DNA of 7,668 nt from DASWIG01 sp965371445 (GCA_965371445.1 CBDUYN010000290.1:1-7668), one strand, 5' to 3'. Positions 1 to 7,467 are shown, counted from the stretch's first letter. Notes: a model not told the origin generated them from the letters alone. Numbers and translations are program-made.

Positions 1-134
1 AGCTCACGGAGCTCGCGCGGTTCCCGGCGATCGAGGGCAAGACCTGGAACCAGCCGGCGCTGGTCGGCGACGTTCTGCTGGTTCGCAACGGCCAGGAGAT
101 GGCCGCGTTCCGGCTGTCCATAGCGGGCGGCTGA
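1..134 (+). CDS. PQQ-like beta-propeller protein, C-terminal end (partial)
   Basis: Only the last 43 codons are in the window; reading starts at base 3 and stops at TGA 132-134. The residues include EGKTWNQPALVGDVLLVRNG, which matches the closing blade of PQQ-like (BamB/alcohol-dehydrogenase-type) beta-propeller proteins, where GKTWN.PAL.G..LLVRN is typical. A second, independent copy of this C-terminus lies on the minus strand at 2690-2920 (DGKTWNPPALAGRYLLVRNN), so the genome carries paralogs. Such proteins usually act in the periplasm as WD-like scaffolds or quinoprotein-like enzymes; substrate and localisation cannot be told from this piece. The gene's 5' part lies outside the window. A 41-nt gap follows before the palindromic repeat at 176. 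Confidence 0.7.
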   Translation, partial: LTELARFPAIEGKTWNQPALVGDVLLVRNGQEMAAFRLSIAGG

Positions 135-175
135 CGGGAGTTGCCTTCGTTTGTCATGAAAGCGAAAGCTCAATT

Positions 176-230
176 TAAGTACCCCCTACTTCTTCTACTT
201 TTTCTAGTAGAAACAGGCGGTACCTAAAAG
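176..230 (+). repeat. Palindromic intergenic repeat, copy 1
   Basis: The outer arms TAAGTACC (176-183) and GGTACCTA (219-226) are near-complementary. The centre holds a perfect 7-bp stem TTCTACT / AGTAGAA around TTTTCT. The element reappears inverted at 7425-7467. The left 22 nt differ from that copy by one base, and the right 22 nt (from TAGAAA to TAAAAG) by two. Copy 1 has about 12 extra nt at the centre. It lies directly after the propeller gene and before a comM fragment, as expected for a REP-like dispersed element. No coding capacity. Confidence 0.75.
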
Positions 231-242
231 GGGGCGTCGAAC

Positions 243-457
243 ACTTCTCGCCGCCTGCTCGACGCTTACCAACGCCGCCATGAGCCCGGACGAGGCGCGG
301 CTCCACTGCCAGCTCACCGACGCCGCCCAGAAGCTCGTCAACACCGCCTTCGAGCGCCTGCGGCTCTCCGCCCGGGCTTTGAACCGGATCCTCAAGGTGG
401 GACGCACCATCGCGCAGGAACCGCGAAACCCTGGACACGGCCCGCCTTTCCAGCGCC
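243..457 (+). pseudogene. comM: ComM/YifB Mg-chelatase-like ATPase, C-terminal fragment
   Basis: From about 265 the reading frame gives TNAAMSPDEARLHCQLTDAA and then LRLSARALNRILKVGRTIA. This is the conserved C-terminal lid of YifB/ComM AAA+ proteins (family pattern: NA.M....R..C.L......L...A...L.LSARA..RILKVARTIADL). After TIA (about 405-411) the family sequence continues one frame over as RETLDTARLSSA (to 457), so a frameshift interrupts it. The homology then stops just before the usual ending. The N-terminal ~400 residues, including Walker A/B, are absent: the sequence upstream runs into the palindromic repeat. ComM is a helicase that promotes branch migration of incoming DNA during natural transformation; this remnant cannot act. 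An ATG at 280 gives a longer open frame, but its tail does not fit the family. Confidence 0.75.
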
Positions 458-531
458 AGATCGGCCCGTCGGTCGCCAGATGGCATCGAGGGCAGGCGTC
501 GAGATGGCGCCAGATCCGCGATCCGCGGCGA

Positions 532-904
532 CTACGCTGTACCCTGAGGCGGTGCGAGGAGGAGCTTCCTCGCCTCGGAATCGTCACGAGCCAGGATCAA
601 GCAGCCAGGACACATGGGCCCGCGCTCTTCGCGCTTGACCCACTCGCAGATCGTGGGGCGCCCACACCCGCTGAGCCGTCGCCATCTCGTAACCGTCGTA
701 GGTCTCCTCCCAGTGGGCTATGACCTTGCTCGCTCCCGCGGCGCCGGGGTTCTCTTCGAGGTTGCCGCGATGGTCGTGCCCCACCGTCGCTTCGCCTTCG
801 GTTCCGGGTTCGAGCGCGACGACGGCCGCCGCCTCGCCTTGGATTCCGAGCTCGGCGCTCGGCGTCGCCACCGCGTCGCTCCGTCGTTGACGGGTCAAAG
901 CCAC
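532..904 (-). pseudogene. Small putative zinc-ribbon protein, frameshifted
   Basis: Two overlapping minus-strand frames read as one protein if joined near 660-670. The upstream frame (possible GTG at 904) is strongly GC3-biased and ends in HWEETYDGYEMATAQ. The downstream frame continues with CGRPTIC, then MCPGC, and stops at TAG 534-532. The four cysteines, CxxxxxC...CxxC, resemble a zinc ribbon. Neither frame alone spans the region: the first runs into low-complexity Arg-rich sequence and the second has a stop just upstream of the join. I do not recognise the family, and no function can be assigned. The start overlaps the first half-site of the dyad array at 884-1044. It could instead be chance open frame in GC-rich DNA. 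Confidence 0.35.
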
Positions 905-1044
905 TGGGAAGTCAACGATTCTTCCGTCGTTGACGAGTCAAAGCCCTTGGTGCATCAACGATTCTCCGTCGTTGACGAGTCCAAGCGTCAAGGTCGTCAA
1001 CGACGCGCTCTCGTTGAGGACTCAGAGCCCTGGCTTGTCAACGA
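884..1044. repeat. Array of inverted half-sites, 42-43 bp period
   Basis: TCGTTGAC occurs at 884, 927 and 969, with TCGTTGAG at 1011. The reverse complement GTCAACGA occurs at 911, 996 and 1037, with ATCAACGA at 954. Paired as dyads, these give GTCAACGA-N8-TCGTTGAC (911-934), ATCAACGA-N7-TCGTTGAC (954-976) and GTCAACGA-N7-TCGTTGAG (996-1018), centred 42 bp apart. Single half-sites stand at each end. The sequence between dyads is partly conserved (GAGTCAAAGCCC-like). The 43/42/42 spacing and frequent stops in the minus frame argue against coding repeats. The array lies directly upstream of the minus-strand ORF ending at 532, as an operator would. It could also be a simple tandem repeat. Confidence 0.65.
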
Positions 1045-1142
1045 CGCCGTCGGCGGTAATAGGAGTCGCGGCGGTCCTGGTCGCGGACGTGTTCGAGGTT
1101 CCGGCGGCGGTAGGCCAGCGAGGTGCTTCGACTGTTGCATTG

Positions 1143-1216
1143 GGTGGGACCTCAAAGGCTGGGAACCCTGCGGACGCCTTGAGGATCGCCTCGACCACGG
1201 CCGACTGAGGGTGACG
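1143..1216 (-). pseudogene. Remnant related to the 66-residue repeat ORF
   Basis: Directly after the HNH stop codon, in the same frame, the minus strand reads SAVVEAILKASAGF followed by FEVPP. This resembles PAVIEELLKAAGGF in the duplicated ORF at 2082-2558. Over 42 nt the DNA agrees at roughly four of five bases, so this looks like a third, diverged copy. It has no start codon of its own and would be translated only by readthrough of the TAG at 1217-1219. The stretch is short enough that chance similarity cannot be excluded. Confidence 0.35.
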
Positions 1217-1639
1217 CTACGGCGGGTGCCGCCCTGCCGCTATCCAGACCCGCCTCGCGTCCATCGCGACGGGTCGGTTCAGGTGAAGCGCATCGACGGT
1301 CGCCCTTCCGACCGCGGTCCTGCCGCGGATCCGAACCCCGGAGTCCTCCCAGGCAAAATGTTCTTGCCAGACCTGCTCGCGAGGATTGAACAGCCGAACA
1401 CTTCGACCGCTCTTCGGGTCCAGCGCCGAGATGCGGGCGCCCTTGGAGAGATTGCAGGACCAGCAGGCCAGCCACAAATTTCCGACCTCCGTAGGCCCAC
1501 CCAGAGAGTTTGGGATCAGGTGTTCGATCGTCAAGGGTATGCCCGTGAGGGTCTCCGCGCTGAGGCAGTAGCCACACCGGTGACCGGCATCCTGGGCCAC
1601 CCGGCGATGAAGCTCTTTGGGAATATAGACGGAGCTCAT
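1217..1639 (-). CDS. HNH endonuclease
   Basis: 140 residues, close to full length for the compact HNH family found beside small RHH proteins in many cyanobacteria and soil bacteria. Residues 21-25 RCGYC and 59-62 CWSC give the two zinc-binding CxxC pairs. IEHLIP (H40), the GG loop at 47-48, N54 and N63 make the beta-beta-alpha metal core. The family tail with NPREQVWQEHFAW (85-97), GRATV (111-115) and a final HPP is intact. It should cut or nick DNA using a divalent metal; the target is unknown. The start ATG (1639-1637) overlaps the TGA of the upstream gene by 4 nt (ATGA), so translation is probably coupled; only GGAG very close to the ATG serves as RBS. The HNH call is firm; the biological role is open. 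Confidence 0.9.
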   Translation of the reverse strand: MSSVYIPKELHRRVAQDAGHRCGYCLSAETLTGIPLTIEHLIPNSLGGPTEVGNLWLACWSCNLSKGARISALDPKSGRSVRLFNPREQVWQEHFAWEDSGVRIRGRTAVGRATVDALHLNRPVAMDARRVWIAAGRHPP

Positions 1640-2049
1640 CTCTCCAGAAGAGAGGAGACGTCATGGCCACGCTCTTTCAGGAGGCGGGCGGCGTGAGCGC
1701 GTACGAGCATCGTCCGGTCGCTCTGGTGCAGCAGGTGCTCCTGTTGCGCTCGCTCGGTCGGAGTCAGGCCCTCACTCTGCTGCTTGAAGTTGAGGGCGTC
1801 GAATCGCGCGCGCGTTTCGTCGGGGAGGCGAGTCCGGGCGGCGTTCCACAACGCCTCGTCGTCCAGGACCTCAAGGTCTCGAACCGCCTGGGCAAGATCC
1901 TCCGGCAGCTCCTCGTCCTCGCGCCCCACGACAGCCGCGACGATGGCCAGGGACTCGGCTTCCAAGCTTCGCTGCGCGCGCTCGGCTCGTTCTTTCAACT
2001 GCATGTACAGCGGAGCCGGAATCCGAAGGGTGAGTGCCTGGGCTGCCAT
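1636..2049 (-). CDS. Ribbon-helix-helix (Arc/CopG-like) putative antitoxin or regulator
   Basis: 137 residues. The N-terminus ALTLRIPAPLYMQLKERAER (residues 5-24) has the short beta strand plus amphipathic helix of RHH DNA-binding proteins, followed by a second helix with SLEAESLAIVAAVV. The rest is acidic and helical (EDEELPEDL, then a Leu-rich C-terminal helix), suitable for binding a partner. ATG 2049-2047 is preferred over TTG 2052 because AAGGAG (2061-2056) stands 6 nt upstream. It overlaps the HNH gene by 4 nt. By analogy with RHH-first operons it may repress its own promoter and/or restrain the nuclease, but a toxin-antitoxin role is inference. Confidence 0.75.
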   Translation of the reverse strand: MAAQALTLRIPAPLYMQLKERAERAQRSLEAESLAIVAAVVGREDEELPEDLAQAVRDLEVLDDEALWNAARTRLPDETRARFDALNFKQQSEGLTPTERAQQEHLLHQSDRTMLVRAHAARLLKERGHDVSSLLER

Positions 2050-2078
2050 CAAGGTCTCCTTCTAGCCTCAGAGATACC

Positions 2079-2106
2079 ATCTTACCAGATCGGAGCCAAG
2101 TCGCAA
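2079..2106 (-). promoter_or_regulatory. Candidate promoter of the RHH-HNH operon
   Basis: On the minus strand TTGCGA (2106-2101) and TAAGAT (2084-2079) are separated by 16 bp. This would give an mRNA leader of roughly 20-25 nt before the AAGGAG site and the ATG at 2049. The -35 match is only moderate, and the element overlaps the 3' end of the upstream repeat ORF. Confidence 0.4.
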
Positions 2107-2558
2107 GCTCCTGCCAAGTGGCGGTGGCGGCAGCTTGCCCCGATGAACGGCCAGGCCCGTGGAAAACTCCCTTTCGGGAACGCCACCTCGGGGTTGAACC
2201 CTCCAGCCGCCTTGAGGAGCGACTCGATCACGGCAGGCGGAAAGCTCCCGCCTGGGAGACAGCGGCGGGGATCGAGCCGGTACCCGCGCTCCGCGGCCTC
2301 GATCATCCATGTGCGTCGAGGCGAAGCCAAACCCGTAGACGTCGACGGCCATGCCCTCGGAAAGCTCCTCTTTGGGAACTCCGCCTCGGGATTGAACCCT
2401 CCTGCCGCCTTCAGGAGCTCCTCGATCACGGCCGGTGGAAAGCTCCCGTTGGGAATATAGCGACGGGGGTCGAGACGATAACCGCGCTCCGCGGCCTCGA
2501 TCAGGCGTCCGGATCCCAACATGTACTCGTCTTCGAAGTCCTTGTAGTCGTTGGCCAT
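2082..2558 (-). CDS. Unrecognised protein with two 66-residue tandem repeats
   Basis: 158 residues from ATG 2558 to the TGA-type stop at 2082, with an acidic start MANDYKDFEDEYMLGSG. A unit then appears twice: LIEAAERGYRLDPRR, a Pro/Gly turn, SFPPAVIE, LLKAAGGFNPE, FPK.SFPRAWP. The copies begin 66 residues apart. I know no family with this unit. In the segment after FNPE another frame has better third-position GC and reads VPKEELSEGMAVDVYGFGFA. The remnant at 1143-1216 also has E-V-P at that point. A one-base deletion (GAGGTTCCC to GAGTTCCC) before the duplication is therefore plausible, and the present tail may be aberrant. Start is uncertain: ATG 2597 in frame is an alternative and no good RBS is seen. 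It may be a pseudogene. Confidence 0.5.
   Translation of the reverse strand: MANDYKDFEDEYMLGSGRLIEAAERGYRLDPRRYIPNGSFPPAVIEELLKAAGGFNPEAEFPKRSFPRAWPSTSTGLASPRRTWMIEAAERGYRLDPRRCLPGGSFPPAVIESLLKAAGGFNPEVAFPKGSFPRAWPFIGASCRHRHLAGACDLAPIW
2142..2503. repeat. Tandem DNA duplication, 198-bp period
   Basis: The segments 2142-2305 and 2340-2503 align at a constant offset of 198 bp without gaps and share most bases, including CTCCGCGGCCTCGATCA at the right end and GGAAAGCTCC-type blocks inside. Because 198 is a multiple of three, the duplication keeps the frame and produces the two 66-residue units of the ORF at 2082-2558. Confidence 0.85.
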
Positions 2559-2689
2559 ATCCCGGCGGATCTCCGGCCGTTTCGAGAAGAAGAGCATCGG
2601 CGCCGGGGACTTCTTGCTCTTGCTCTCCCCCAATAAGGTTCCACCCAATCGGCAAGAATCGGGAAATCTCGTCGAGTGGGGCCTTCTCA

Positions 2690-2920
2690 CTACTCGACGG
2701 GGAGCTCGTAGCACGCCGCTTCACGGTTGTTGCGCACCAGGAGGTAGCGACCAGCTAGCGCTGGCGGATTCCAGGTCTTGCCGTCCAGCGCCGCGAGGCG
2801 ACTGAGCTCGCGATGCTCCGTCGACGTCGCCTCCACCAACACGACATCCCCCTTCTCCGTCTGTATCAGGAGAAGATCGCCGACCAGGATCAGCTGGCCG
2901 TGGCCGTAACGCCGCAGAGA
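2690..2920 (-). pseudogene. PQQ-like beta-propeller protein, 5'-truncated C-terminus
   Basis: The minus strand from 2920 reads LRRYGHGQLILVGDLLLI, then DGKTWNPPALAGRYLLVRNN and EAACYELPVE, stopping at TAG 2692-2690. This is 76 codons of the last blades of a PQQ-like propeller of some 400 residues. An in-frame TAG at 2923-2921 lies just beyond the homology, and no start codon or earlier blades follow, so the gene is cut. The break falls about 75 bp before the promoter that leads into the cassette region, so that insertion or a rearrangement may have caused it. It is paralogous to the fragment at 1-134 but lies on the opposite strand. Confidence 0.75.
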
Positions 2921-2994
2921 CTAGTCAGTGAACTCTGCCGAAGTGGGTGGTACGCCGCCGCCGCCCACGTCCAGTACCGGACGCTTCAGCCATC

Positions 2995-3023
2995 TTGACG
3001 AGCTTTGCTGGCTCTGGTATAGT
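2995..3023 (+). promoter_or_regulatory. Strong sigma70-type promoter before the cassette genes
   Basis: TTGACG (2995-3000), 17-bp spacer, TATAGT (3018-3023): five of six consensus bases in each box, at ideal spacing. Transcription would start near 3030 and run through the Rossmann remnant, the YciI gene and possibly the methyltransferase gene. Its position just upstream of the first cassette recalls a cassette promoter (Pc) of integrons, though no integrase is visible. Confidence 0.65.
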
Positions 3024-3032
3024 AGCTCCGCT

Positions 3033-3077
3033 ATGCGAACCCAGACTGTCAGGAGCGCCGGTGAGCGCAGTCGTTAG
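3033..3077 (+). CDS. Possible 14-codon leader peptide
   Basis: ATG at 3033, a few bases after the predicted transcription start, opens a frame MRTQTVRSAGERSR ending at TAG 3075-3077. No RBS precedes it, so initiation would be nearly leaderless. A Shine-Dalgarno-like AGGAG (3051-3055) lies inside it, 5 nt before GTG 3061. Short ORFs in attI of class 1 integrons are known to help translation of the first cassette; whether this one does so is speculation. Confidence 0.2.
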   Translation: MRTQTVRSAGERSR

Positions 3078-3099
3078 TGCAATGCACAGGCAGTCAGCC

Positions 3100-3246
3100 A
3101 TGAAGGAAATCTGCGTGTTCGGGGCAACAGGTCGGGCGGGAGGCAGATTGGTGAAGGCAGCCCAGAGTCGAGGAGTTGCCGTAACTGAGCTCGAATCCCC
3201 CAGATTCATCGGTCGGAAGCCCGTCGTTCTAGGAGCAAAATCATGA
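3100..3246 (+). pseudogene. NAD(P)-binding Rossmann (NmrA/SDR-like) protein, internally deleted
   Basis: 48 codons. The N-terminus MKEICVFGATGRAGGRLVKA carries the first strand and the GATGRAGG dinucleotide-binding loop of NAD(P)H-binding NmrA-like proteins, normally about 200 residues. After VAVTEL the sequence passes directly to ESPRFIGRKPVVLGAKS, which resembles the C-terminal end of the same family (typically ..LDE.E.PR..R.RFTV..). About 150-160 central residues are missing with the frame kept, so this looks like an internal deletion fusing both ends. It cannot form a complete fold. ATG 3100 is chosen because it begins the family's first strand; GTG 3061, with AGGAG 5 nt upstream, would add 13 residues. 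Its stop overlaps the start of the YciI gene (ATGA), so it may still help load ribosomes. Confidence 0.6.
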
Positions 3247-3500
3247 AAAGGTTCGCGTATTTCTACTTCATGAGGAACGAGCCGGAAGGGATAGGCAAGA
3301 CCGTCGGCGCTCATGTCGAACATTGGAAGAGCTCCTCACTGCCCGACTATGTGGGCGGCCCGTTCTCGGACAGAAGCGGGGGCCTAATCTCATTCTCAGC
3401 GGAGAGTTCGGAGCAGGCCGACTCACTGGTCCGCAACGATCCCTTCGTAGTCGCTGGCCTCGTTGCGCAGAAATGGCTGAAAGAGTGGCGGGTCGAGTGA
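3243..3500 (+). CDS. YciI-family protein
   Basis: 85 residues, a typical length for the single-domain YCII fold (ferredoxin-like alpha/beta, dimeric). AHVEHW (His24, His27), a downstream Asp35, VGGPFSD (37-43), GGLISF (46-51) and DPFV.AGL (66-73) are all in family order. In characterised YciI-like proteins a His/Asp pair forms the putative active site, and some relatives dechlorinate or isomerise small molecules; the reaction here is unknown. ATG 3243 is preceded by TAGGAG at a good distance and overlaps the stop of the Rossmann remnant. 45 nt after the stop the attC-like site begins, so this is the main gene of the first cassette. Confidence 0.88.
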   Translation: MKRFAYFYFMRNEPEGIGKTVGAHVEHWKSSSLPDYVGGPFSDRSGGLISFSAESSEQADSLVRNDPFVVAGLVAQKWLKEWRVE

Positions 3501-3545
3501 ACAAAGCACCTTGAGGTGGTCCTTGAATCTTGAATTCCAAAGAAT

Positions 3546-3612
3546 GCCTAAAAAACCGCTCCAGCCGACGAGGCCCTACGGGCCTCGCGGCTGAGCTCAA
3601 GCGATATTAGGC
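3546..3612 (+). repeat. attC-like integron recombination site (first)
   Basis: The site begins with GCCTAAA (R'' position, 3546-3552) and ends with ATTAGGC (R' position, 3606-3612), against family consensus RYYYAAC and GTTRRRY. Between them CAGCCG (3562-3567) pairs with CGGCTG (3588-3593). Then comes an unpaired A3568 and an 8-bp stem CGAGGCCC / GGGCCTCG around TAC. GCTCAAGCG before the right core and AGCCGAC in the left arm are common in known attC sites such as that of aadA. Departures at the AAC and GTT core bases mean the site may recombine poorly. It separates the YciI cassette from the methyltransferase cassette. Confidence 0.75.
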
Positions 3613-3652
3613 GACTCCGCGCTTGGCGACTCCGGGCTTCTTCCAACTCACC

Positions 3653-4285
3653 ATGGATGTCGAGGAATCCTACTTTGCAGTCTCGCGGACCTTTCACGCT
3701 TGGGTCCGGCTGATGGAGTACCACACCCGACAGATGGAAGTCTTGGACTCCGAGCCCCTCGGGAAGAGGAGGCTCATCATCTCGCCGCCCACTGACGCTG
3801 GAATACCGCTCCTGGTTGATGCAAACGCTCATGGCGAGACGGAGCTTTTGTGTTTTTCCGACAGGACCGAACGAATCGCCGCAGACTATTGCAGGAGACA
3901 TCGGATCGACGCCTTAATCACGCGCGTAGAGCCATTCTTCAGCATTTCAGCCCCCAATCAGATTCTGTCGGCCGTTTACGCGAACTGTCTATTCGACTTT
4001 TGTGCAGAGGCTCACTTCGATTCGATGCTCGCTGAGATCTGGCGCGTGCTTGAACCGGGCGGCGTTCTGTTCGCCGTGTACATGGTTCATCCCACCCATT
4101 TTGGCGGTCGCGTGTGGGCGTCGATCTTCGATCGCTTCAGCTTCCTGAGCAACGGTTGTTACCCGGTCTCGATCGTTCCCCACCTCGCTCAACGCGGATT
4201 TCAGATTCTAAGAGACATGCCCGCTGACAGGTTTGGATTTCCAGTTCGCTATGTCGTGTCGGAGAAACCAGGCCAAGTCGCCTAA
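3653..4285 (+). CDS. Class I SAM-methyltransferase-like protein with a degenerate motif I
   Basis: 210 residues from ATG 3653. The centre and C-terminus fit a UbiE/Methyltransf_11-type fold: LSAVYANCLFDF (105-116) as strand 4, MLAEIWRVLEPGGVLFAVYM (125-144) as the helix and strand 5 with the PGG turn, then a tail with LAQRGFQILRDM (178-189). Where the glycine-rich SAM loop (DxGxGxG) is expected there is LIISPPTDAG (41-50), with Asp70 in the motif II position. SAM binding may therefore be altered or lost. No RBS is seen before the ATG; TTG 3623 is an alternative start inside the spacer after attC. The TAA stop (4283-4285) lies within the R'' core of the next attC, as in many cassettes. The fold is likely; methyltransferase activity is uncertain and the substrate unknown. 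Confidence 0.75.
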   Translation: MDVEESYFAVSRTFHAWVRLMEYHTRQMEVLDSEPLGKRRLIISPPTDAGIPLLVDANAHGETELLCFSDRTERIAADYCRRHRIDALITRVEPFFSISAPNQILSAVYANCLFDFCAEAHFDSMLAEIWRVLEPGGVLFAVYMVHPTHFGGRVWASIFDRFSFLSNGCYPVSIVPHLAQRGFQILRDMPADRFGFPVRYVVSEKPGQVA

Positions 4286-4347
4286 CGACTCGCTCAAGCG
4301 GACCCCGCCCGCGCGGGCGCGGCCCGGGTCCGCTTAGCTCGGGAGCG
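4280..4347 (+). repeat. attC site (second, end of array)
   Basis: GCCTAAC (4280-4286) is a perfect R'' core. GCTCAAGCGGACC (4292-4304) pairs with GGTCCGCTTAGC (4327-4338), leaving one extra base unpaired, as expected of the extrahelical base that directs strand choice. A GC-rich stem (4305-4325) fills the centre. On the right, the expected GTTRRRY is replaced by GTCCGTT (4347-4353): the site keeps the G where cassettes are cut, but the following TTRRRY is absent. That is what the outer edge of the last cassette looks like when the next DNA is not a cassette. Confidence 0.8.
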
Positions 4348-4434
4348 TCCGTTCTGAGACCTCCAAGCGGTTTCCCAGAGCCTACCATGCCGTCTCGTGT
4401 CTTCCCGGCCGCCCCCTGGGGGGACGGGAGGTGG

Positions 4435-7200
<2,766 letters not shown>

Positions 7201-7334
7201 CAGGCCTTCGATTTCCTGGCGCAGAAAGAGGTTGCCTGCACAGGCGTCGTCGAGGAAGGCGCCGCGCTCGCTTTCCCGGCAGGCGAGGCACCCTCGACGA
7301 GAGCCGAAACGCGCTGTCTGCTCTGCGGGGTCAT
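7201..7334 (-). other. Frameshifted N-terminal leader of the kinase gene
   Basis: ATG 7334-7332 opens MTPQSRQRVSALVEG, the usual beginning of this kinase class. The family's next segment is in the kinase frame: ESERGAFLDDACAGNLFLRQ then EIEGLV, directly upstream of residue 1 of the long ORF. A one-base deletion in the GGG at 7293-7291 would explain the break. The kinase frame itself is open further upstream but has no suitable start. AGGAGG (7352-7347) stands 12 nt before the ATG. With the shift, translation would depend on GTG 7200 or ATG 7194, or the break is a sequencing error. Confidence 0.7.
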
Positions 7335-7424
7335 GCTGCGAAGGAACCTCCTCGTTGTCCGCTCCCTCTTTCGAGGATAACAGCTCCGTGGTGCGCTGGC
7401 GAGGTCCCCGGGGGTGGGGCCTGA

Positions 7425-7467
7425 CTTTTAGGTACCGCCCATTTCTAGAAGAAGTGGGGGGTACTTA
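7425..7467 (-). repeat. Palindromic intergenic repeat, copy 2 (inverted)
   Basis: Read on the minus strand it starts TAAGTACCCCCCACTTCTTC and ends GGCGGTACCTAAAAG, matching copy 1 (176-230) at all but about three aligned bases. It lacks some 12 central nt, leaving TTCTAGAA as the central palindrome. It sits between the kinase promoter region and the right edge of the window. Opposite orientation to copy 1. Confidence 0.75.

Larger units (their letters stand above)
3074..4347 (+). mobile_element. Two-cassette integron array without integrase (CALIN-like)
   Basis: Two gene-plus-attC units in the same orientation: a Rossmann remnant and YciI gene ending in the attC at 3546-3612, and a methyltransferase-like gene (cassette about 3607-4347) ending in the attC at 4280-4347. 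Genes fill most of each unit and the second stop codon lies inside attC, both typical. No tyrosine recombinase gene is in the window. The left limit is unclear; GTTAGTGC at 3073-3080 is the only GTT-type core candidate and does not fit GTTRRRY fully. Codon use is less GC3-rich than in the kinase gene, suggesting separate origin. Confidence 0.65.

Noticed and set aside
881..1048. Possible CRISPR array
   Set aside because: Units have no constant repeat with unique spacers; the conserved parts are 8-nt inverted half-sites and the intervening sequence is itself partly repeated. No cas genes.
614..1696. Plus-strand open frame of 360 codons
   Set aside because: It covers the dyad array and runs antisense through the HNH gene; Arg/Gly-rich with no motif, so it is a GC-rich chance frame.
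1663..2460. Plus-strand open frame of 265 codons
   Set aside because: Antisense to the RHH gene and to the duplicated ORF; its apparent internal repeat is only the DNA duplication read backwards.
2943..2968. Hairpin GTGGGTGG / CCGCCCAC upstream of the promoter
   Set aside because: Eight-nt arms with one mismatch and GC-rich loop, likely by chance here; no link to a gene end or T-run.
3562..3593. Rho-independent terminator after the YciI gene
   Set aside because: The stem is strong but no T-run follows, and the flanking GCCTAA/TTAGGC cores and the unpaired A fit attC better. It could still slow transcription.
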